Assembly (NCBI GenBank): GCA_036674765.1
Contig: JARVKI010000111.1
Location: 1-64,000 of the forward strand
From: Seiridium cupressi
Lineage: Eukaryota; Ascomycota; Sordariomycetes; Amphisphaeriales; Sporocadaceae
Reading direction: 5' to 3'
Length of the DNA stretch: 64,000 nt
Part shown: piece after piece, positions 59,752 to 64,000 of the stretch
How positions within the stretch are numbered: the stretch's first letter is position 1
Layout: each line of letters begins with the position of its first letter
Made by a program: the position numbers and the translations under genes
The notes under the pieces: model-generated
What the model saw: only the letters and a program-made list of their open reading frames with translations
The model's database searches: none
Told to the model about the DNA's origin: nothing

Positions 59752-60862
59752 TCAGGCTCCCGGTCTCAAGTCGACAGCCCTTCGAAAGTACCAACGGTTT
59801 TCGGGAAAATAATCTAGTTGTACCGGTGCATCGCCGCTTGGAGGGGTGGCCGGAATGGAATGCTCCACGTATTCATTCTTCATTGCCTCGCTAATACGAC
59901 TGGGACATGGGTCTTCTGTACATGATTTTGATTTGTCCCGAACCCACATGGCCGCCGGCCTGGCGATGTCGAGGACAATCTCCCGGACCGGCAAACCGGC
60001 TTCGTAGTTGACCACGATTGTGTTTTCATCAATCAGCAGAAATCCTGCCGCTCCAAACCCTTCCACTGGAGTCATTCGCCAAGTTTCGGCCAGAAGCTTC
60101 TTGTCTAGGCCGGTGTATGTTGAGTCTTGGGTGTAATGAATCAGATGCCGCTTGTGTACGCTGATCTCAGTCCTTATGAAGTGTACGATATCGTATACTA
60201 CCATGTGTCGCGACATCGCAAGAGTCGGAATGCTGTGTTCTAGACCATCGGAAGGGCCCTCCAGGCGGCCTAGGCCGAAAGCCACGACCTTATCCACGTT
60301 GGCAATCGCTTCTGCGTTCTGCGATAGCATAGCTTTTATGTCTTCCAGTTCATGTTTGACTGTAGAACTCAACCTTAAATAGGCACTCCCCAAGGATGAC
60401 ATCAGCTTGTCAGGCGTCAGTTTCGGTCCAACGCGCTTCGTGGTATCAAGATGAACACACCGATATGCCTCCGGTCTTCCGTCCGATGTCAAATGCCTAA
60501 GAAGCTTTTCGCCTTCAAATCGGATGATGTGCGCATCCAAAATCTCGCCGGGCTGAGCATCTCGTAAGCCGACGCATTGGTGTTTGTTCTTCACCACCTG
60601 AAGAGTCCCGTCGTCACATTGCGGTAAGGTAAATCTGTGTCCGTTGCTGTCAGATAGGGTTGTCGCAGGGAGTGCTAGGGGCTAAGTATTGGCACGCTGA
60701 CCTCTGCCTTCTATCGAATAAGGGGGGAGGCAACCCTAATATACACGATTGCGATCCGATACCGGATCGACTCTGACAGTTGCGAACAAGTTCGCGCTCC
60801 ATGTCAAGTAGAGCCTCCCTGCTATAGCACCAAGGTTGTTCATTTTGCCATCCAGGATTCAT
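59752..60862 (-). CDS. SRR1-like domain protein
   Basis: Join 60862..60702, 60646..59752 (intron GTCAGC...CTGACAG), giving 351 aa. Exon 1 (MNPGWQNEQPWCYSREALLDMERELVRN) is joined to FTLPQCDDGTLQVVKNKHQ. The core has KVVAFGLGRLEG (about 172-183, the nucleotide-binding-like glycine motif) and the SRR1 blocks YTQDSTYTGLDKKLLAETW and TPVEGFGAAGFLLIDENTIVV. SRR1 proteins are linked to light/clock signalling in plants and to heme/mitochondrial biology in yeast. In filamentous fungi the family is expanded and mostly unstudied. Intact. Confidence 0.8.
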
Positions 60863-61599
60863 TTTCAGCGTTGAGGGTGGTTCGAAAGTAGGCTATTTCT
60901 CAAAAAATAAAATATATATATGTCTTACATTTATAAATATTTCGACAGATAATTAAACTATGTCACAAAAACATAATCCTTTGTTTAGTAGTGGGTATAA
61001 CAACCTGAAAAAAACAACCGGATTGATCCTACAACATATTGACTTTATTTCAGAAAAACAGACTATTCCTTCTAGGTTACACGGGATTCTCGTTCGAGCT
61101 CACATTTCCATGCATATGATTATACATGCCGCCGGAGAAACTGGATTGTCTGCATGGTTGTTTTCGGTCATTTTTCCGGCAAGTAAACGGAGTCTCACAC
61201 AATGTCTCGGCCACATAGCCCTCCTTCTCGTTCATCAACACCATAATAAATTAATTTATGTGAGAGGTAATAAACTACGGAATAGAAGTCGGTTTCGTAC
61301 TGGTCACATCTTGAGCTCTTCTAATGTATAGCCATAACAAGATCCTAAAGTTAACACCCCGCAATCAGACCCATCAGCCTTTTGTTATCACTCGGGATGT
61401 AGTGGCAGTATCTACAAAGCATAAGTTTGCCCTTTGTTTCAAAGATTTGTGTATGTCTTTGCTTCCTGCATCCGCATATCGACAACAATACCATTGTCAT
61501 AAGAACCCAGAGAAATACTTAAGAGACTCGCCATCTACGCTGATAATGCTTACCAAGACAAGCTATTACATCTTAAATCAGATCAACCAACGGGAATCG
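60863..61599. other. intergenic; AT-rich upstream sequence
   Basis: Upstream open frames (60960-61331, and the 5' extension of the next gene from 61324) lack recognisable sequence and are AT-rich. I treat them as 5' flank. Confidence 0.5.
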
Positions 61600-62658
61600 A
61601 TGGCAAATTCACCAGAGAAATCGCCCATTGCGAAATGGGAGCCCCCCAAGATCTTAGCAGTCAAGTTAATAGATGATGACGAGTTCGTCGTTCGTATCAG
61701 TCATGACACGCTCGGTGCTGCATACGTGAGAATGAGTTCGTATCTCTTTGACCCAGGATGGCATTTAGCATCGAGTCCAGAACCAGATTTATCGATGATC
61801 CAATCCAAGCATGGCAAGGTCTTGACGTTAATGGCCTCAGAGTGGGGTGTTGATGCTGTAGCCACAAAGATCAAGGTTCACACTGAGGGCATGCCCCAGA
61901 AATTGGCCGGGGTCCCGAACTTAGAGCACATCATGGACTTGGTCGGCATGAAGAACATTGATTATCAGGAGCTAGTCAAAGTGAGGTCCCTTTCAAAGAA
62001 GTGCGGCCTACGCTCGGACAGGATCCACCTTGTTACGCATGCAGCATTCACAAACCCGGTCGTCATGAAGATTTCCGAGATTCCTGATCGCTTGTCAGCA
62101 GATGAGGTAGACGGAGAGGCCATCAGCGCCGATGATGTTGAGATGTCCAACGAGATCAGTTATCATCATAGACTGTCAAGTTTTGGGATTGTGCCAGAGA
62201 TTCTAGGCTTAGTCACAGAGAAGGGTCGTGGATTCATTGGTTATCTCATGGCGAATCTCAAAGGCGCCGTTACGTACGAGGAGATCAGGAACAGGGGCAA
62301 GGCTGTACTAGAGAGTGACATACAGGACTGCCTTGATCTCGTAAGGAATATGCATGCCCGTAATGTCTACCATGGCGATCTACATCTTGACAAAATCATG
62401 AGATGTCCGGATGGATCTAATTATATTATTGGCCTGGGGCTCGCGGATGAGTTGGCCGATGATCTGTTGGTTGAGGATCACCCTATCATGTCTGCCCAGG
62501 ACGAGCTTCAAGCCCTGGAGAGTAGTCTGAGAACTATAGGTGGGCCTACGAGACATACCCATGACGATGAGCAAAAGGAGGGCGACGACAGCAAGCAAAA
62601 GAGAGACGATGAAGATAGCAGTGGGAGAGCGTCAAAGAGAACTCGGCATAATGAGTGA
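61600..62658 (+). CDS. kinase-like protein, probable pseudokinase
   Basis: 352 aa from ATG 61600 (MANSPEKSP). The frame is open back to ATG 61324 but that extension is not kinase-like. The C-lobe is clear: VYHGDLHLDKIM (catalytic loop) and YIIGLGLADELADD where DFG should be. VVMKISEIPDR supplies a VAIK-like Lys. Two catalytic positions are changed: the loop Asn is Lys (HGDLHLDK-I) and the metal-binding Asp of DFG is Gly (GLG). Upstream, about 150 residues (WEPPKILAVKLIDDDEFVVRIS) form an extra N-terminal domain. The tail is charged (KQKRDDEDSSGRASKRTRHNE) with a likely NLS. The family resembles fungal HGDLH-type protein-kinase-like proteins. It probably binds but does not phosphorylate. Confidence 0.7.
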   Translation: MANSPEKSPIAKWEPPKILAVKLIDDDEFVVRISHDTLGAAYVRMSSYLFDPGWHLASSPEPDLSMIQSKHGKVLTLMASEWGVDAVATKIKVHTEGMPQKLAGVPNLEHIMDLVGMKNIDYQELVKVRSLSKKCGLRSDRIHLVTHAAFTNPVVMKISEIPDRLSADEVDGEAISADDVEMSNEISYHHRLSSFGIVPEILGLVTEKGRGFIGYLMANLKGAVTYEEIRNRGKAVLESDIQDCLDLVRNMHARNVYHGDLHLDKIMRCPDGSNYIIGLGLADELADDLLVEDHPIMSAQDELQALESSLRTIGGPTRHTHDDEQKEGDDSKQKRDDEDSSGRASKRTRHNE

Positions 62659-63518
62659 AACTTGGGATTGTCCTTTATATTTTAGTCTGCAATGGCAAGT
62701 GGTAGTCCTGCAAGAACCTCCATGGCTTATATAAAAGCCATAAGCATTGCCCAAGAAAAGAATATCAATCTCATTACATTCCCTCTCAACAATTTACGAG
62801 CCGCGCCAGTTCCAGCGTATGCTGGGATTTTCAACTTGTCATTTTGCCATCATTTGTATTTAAGAAGCATAATATCTTGGACGAAACATCCGCTGACTCG
62901 CAGTCCATTGCATGTTAGAAGATGCATCAGTTTTGTCATCATCCTCATTGCAGATTGAAACGCACACTTGAACCAATGATGCCTTCTCAAACGCGGGAAT
63001 CATTGTGGGCAATCACCGGAAGTCCAGATATCATTCGTGAGTGAGATTGACCCGCAGACGGTGGCTGCTTTACAAGCCACATGTAAAAGTACTCCGCAAG
63101 AATGATTGGCTTCTGAGTACACATCCGCCAATTTCCGTCCCCGTCGAGGTGCATATCCTCCATTTTTATCCCTGTCGAGGTGCATATCCTCCATTTTTAT
63201 CACTGTCGGGGTGCATATCCTCCATTTTTATCCCTGTCGAGTGCATGTTCAAACCACTACTGCAATCGCAGCCGGGCGTTACCTTCGCATTTAATGTCTG
63301 AAATGTTCCGTTATCAGGTTCTCCGTGGCTCGATATATATCTTGAAGGTCTTCCATCGGCTCGTAATCTGAATCGGCGATACTGTCATCTTGAAAATCAT
63401 CGTTCCTGCGTACGGTTTTTATTCAAGCCCTGAAAATATTCAATCTCTACTGACTTTGGACAAGTTGTGTTCTCCTTTTGAACTTAGTTTGGGCCCGCAT
63501 AATTCATCTCGCAGCATA
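62659..63518. other. intergenic with minisatellite
   Basis: Holds the 31-bp tandem repeat (63143-63240). No gene supported. Frames over the repeat are repeat artefacts. Confidence 0.6.
63143..63240. repeat. 31-bp tandem repeat, three full copies plus 5 bp
   Basis: Units begin at 63143, 63174 and 63205, and a partial copy begins at 63236. The unit starts GTCGAGGTGCATATCC and ends TTTTTATCCCT. Copies differ at only a few positions (an A in copy 2, a G in copy 3), implying recent expansion. Confidence 0.9.
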
Positions 63519-64000
63519 ATGCAGGCAAATCAAGGTGGACCAATTGACGCACAAGCAACTGCGCCTCGGCACGGCGACCACCAGGGCAACGAGTCAGGCC
63601 CCACAAAAGTGAACACGAGAGTGTGTAGTGCCCAAAAACCGTTACTTTGCTAGACGGAACTCAGCTCACTGGCTTATACAGATCTCCGACGGCGCCCAGT
63701 TATACTCAAACCGCGGGGTCCATCTTGAGCATGGGCCGTTGGTGCGGAACGTGGGCGAGCACCTGGTGGATGACGAAGTTGAGGATGCTCATCAGTTTTA
63801 TGCTGAATATGGGAACGTGCTGAACAACTCTTTGTTGATCTCAACTCATGGTCCAACTCAGCCGCAAGGGGGGCTCATTTTGCCATATGGTCCACTGGCA
63901 AACTCATACTCGGAGCAATCAGCACTTTCAGACTCGTCACATGGCATGTCGTTCTCGGTCAACACAGCCCACACCTCATCGATGCTTCCACCACCCGCGC
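63519..64000 (+). CDS. 5' part of an unidentified gene running off the window
   Basis: ATG 63519 (MQANQGGPIDAQATAPRHG), exon 1 63519..63620, intron 63621..63681 (GTGTGT...TATACAG, 61 nt), then exon 2 open to the edge at 64000 (starts ISDGAQLYSNRGVHLEHGP, later QPQGGLILPYGPL and HTSSMLPPPA). Low complexity, Gln/Pro/Ser/His-rich, like the N-terminal region of fungal transcription regulators, but no domain is reached. The intron model is supported because exon 1 stops without it while both sides share phase 0. Confidence 0.55.

Noticed and set aside
60960..61331. 123-codon frame before the pseudokinase
   Set aside because: AT-rich, no domain, overlaps a probable promoter.
63143..63240. CRISPR-like array
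   Set aside because: Contiguous 31-bp tandem repeats without spacers, in a fungal nuclear context.
1..64000. Starship-type giant transposon
   Set aside because: No DUF3435 tyrosine-recombinase captain gene or element boundaries could be seen, and housekeeping genes (clp1, inositol kinase) lie in the middle.

Overview
The window is nuclear DNA of a filamentous ascomycete (Pezizomycotina), most likely Eurotiales (Aspergillus/Penicillium-like). This is inferred from genes broken by many 45-125 nt GT-AG introns with CTAAC/CTAAT-type branch sites, a single dispersed 5S rRNA gene, an arabinofuranosidase of the Aspergillus AbfB type, and typical fungal accessory families (NACHT STAND proteins, Clr5, Zn2Cys6, DUF7025 AAA ATPases). 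Species cannot be fixed from the sequence alone.

Layout. 0-5.3 kb is a gene graveyard: an AAA ATPase split by an LTR-like insertion, then a DUF7708-NACHT gene that runs without a gap into the 3' half of a GH30 glycosidase with a CBM1. 7.5-10.4 kb holds a secreted thaumatin-like protein and an F-box protein. 11.5-15.9 kb holds an MFS drug/toxin exporter (one-base frameshift) and a Zn2Cys6 regulator. 17.7-18.6 kb is a single-pass membrane protein. 18.6-24.7 kb is gene-poor, with a degenerate repeat, a 5S rRNA gene and a Clr5/TPR pseudogene. 24.7-26.3 kb is the GH54 arabinofuranosidase gene. 28-30.2 kb holds ankyrin-like and subtilase remnants. 30.2-40 kb is the housekeeping block: an alpha/beta hydrolase, CLP1 (mRNA 3' end processing), inositol polyphosphate multikinase, and Arb1 (RNAi/heterochromatin). 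41-47.7 kb holds a C2H2-like protein, a tiny secreted cystine-knot-type peptide gene and a Na+/H+ antiporter. 48.8-53 kb is an intronless pair: a 132-aa protein of unknown function and a 1120-aa SNF2-like ATPase. 53.8-58.8 kb is a full-length PDR-type ABC transporter with ten introns, two of them GC-AG. 59.7-62.7 kb holds an SRR1-domain protein and a probable pseudokinase. An unidentified gene runs off the right edge.

Functional themes. Transport and detoxification (MFS with a neighbouring Zn2Cys6 regulator, PDR ABC pump, Na+/H+ antiporter), secreted interaction or biomass proteins (AbfB, thaumatin-like, cystine-knot peptide, GH30 relic), and decayed STAND/AAA self-defence-type genes. No PKS, NRPS or terpene core enzyme is present, so I do not call a secondary-metabolite cluster. 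The best candidates for something undescribed are the intronless SNF2-like/132-aa pair (48.8-53 kb), whose proteins may share an N-terminal module, and the secreted knottin-like peptide at 43.1-43.4 kb.
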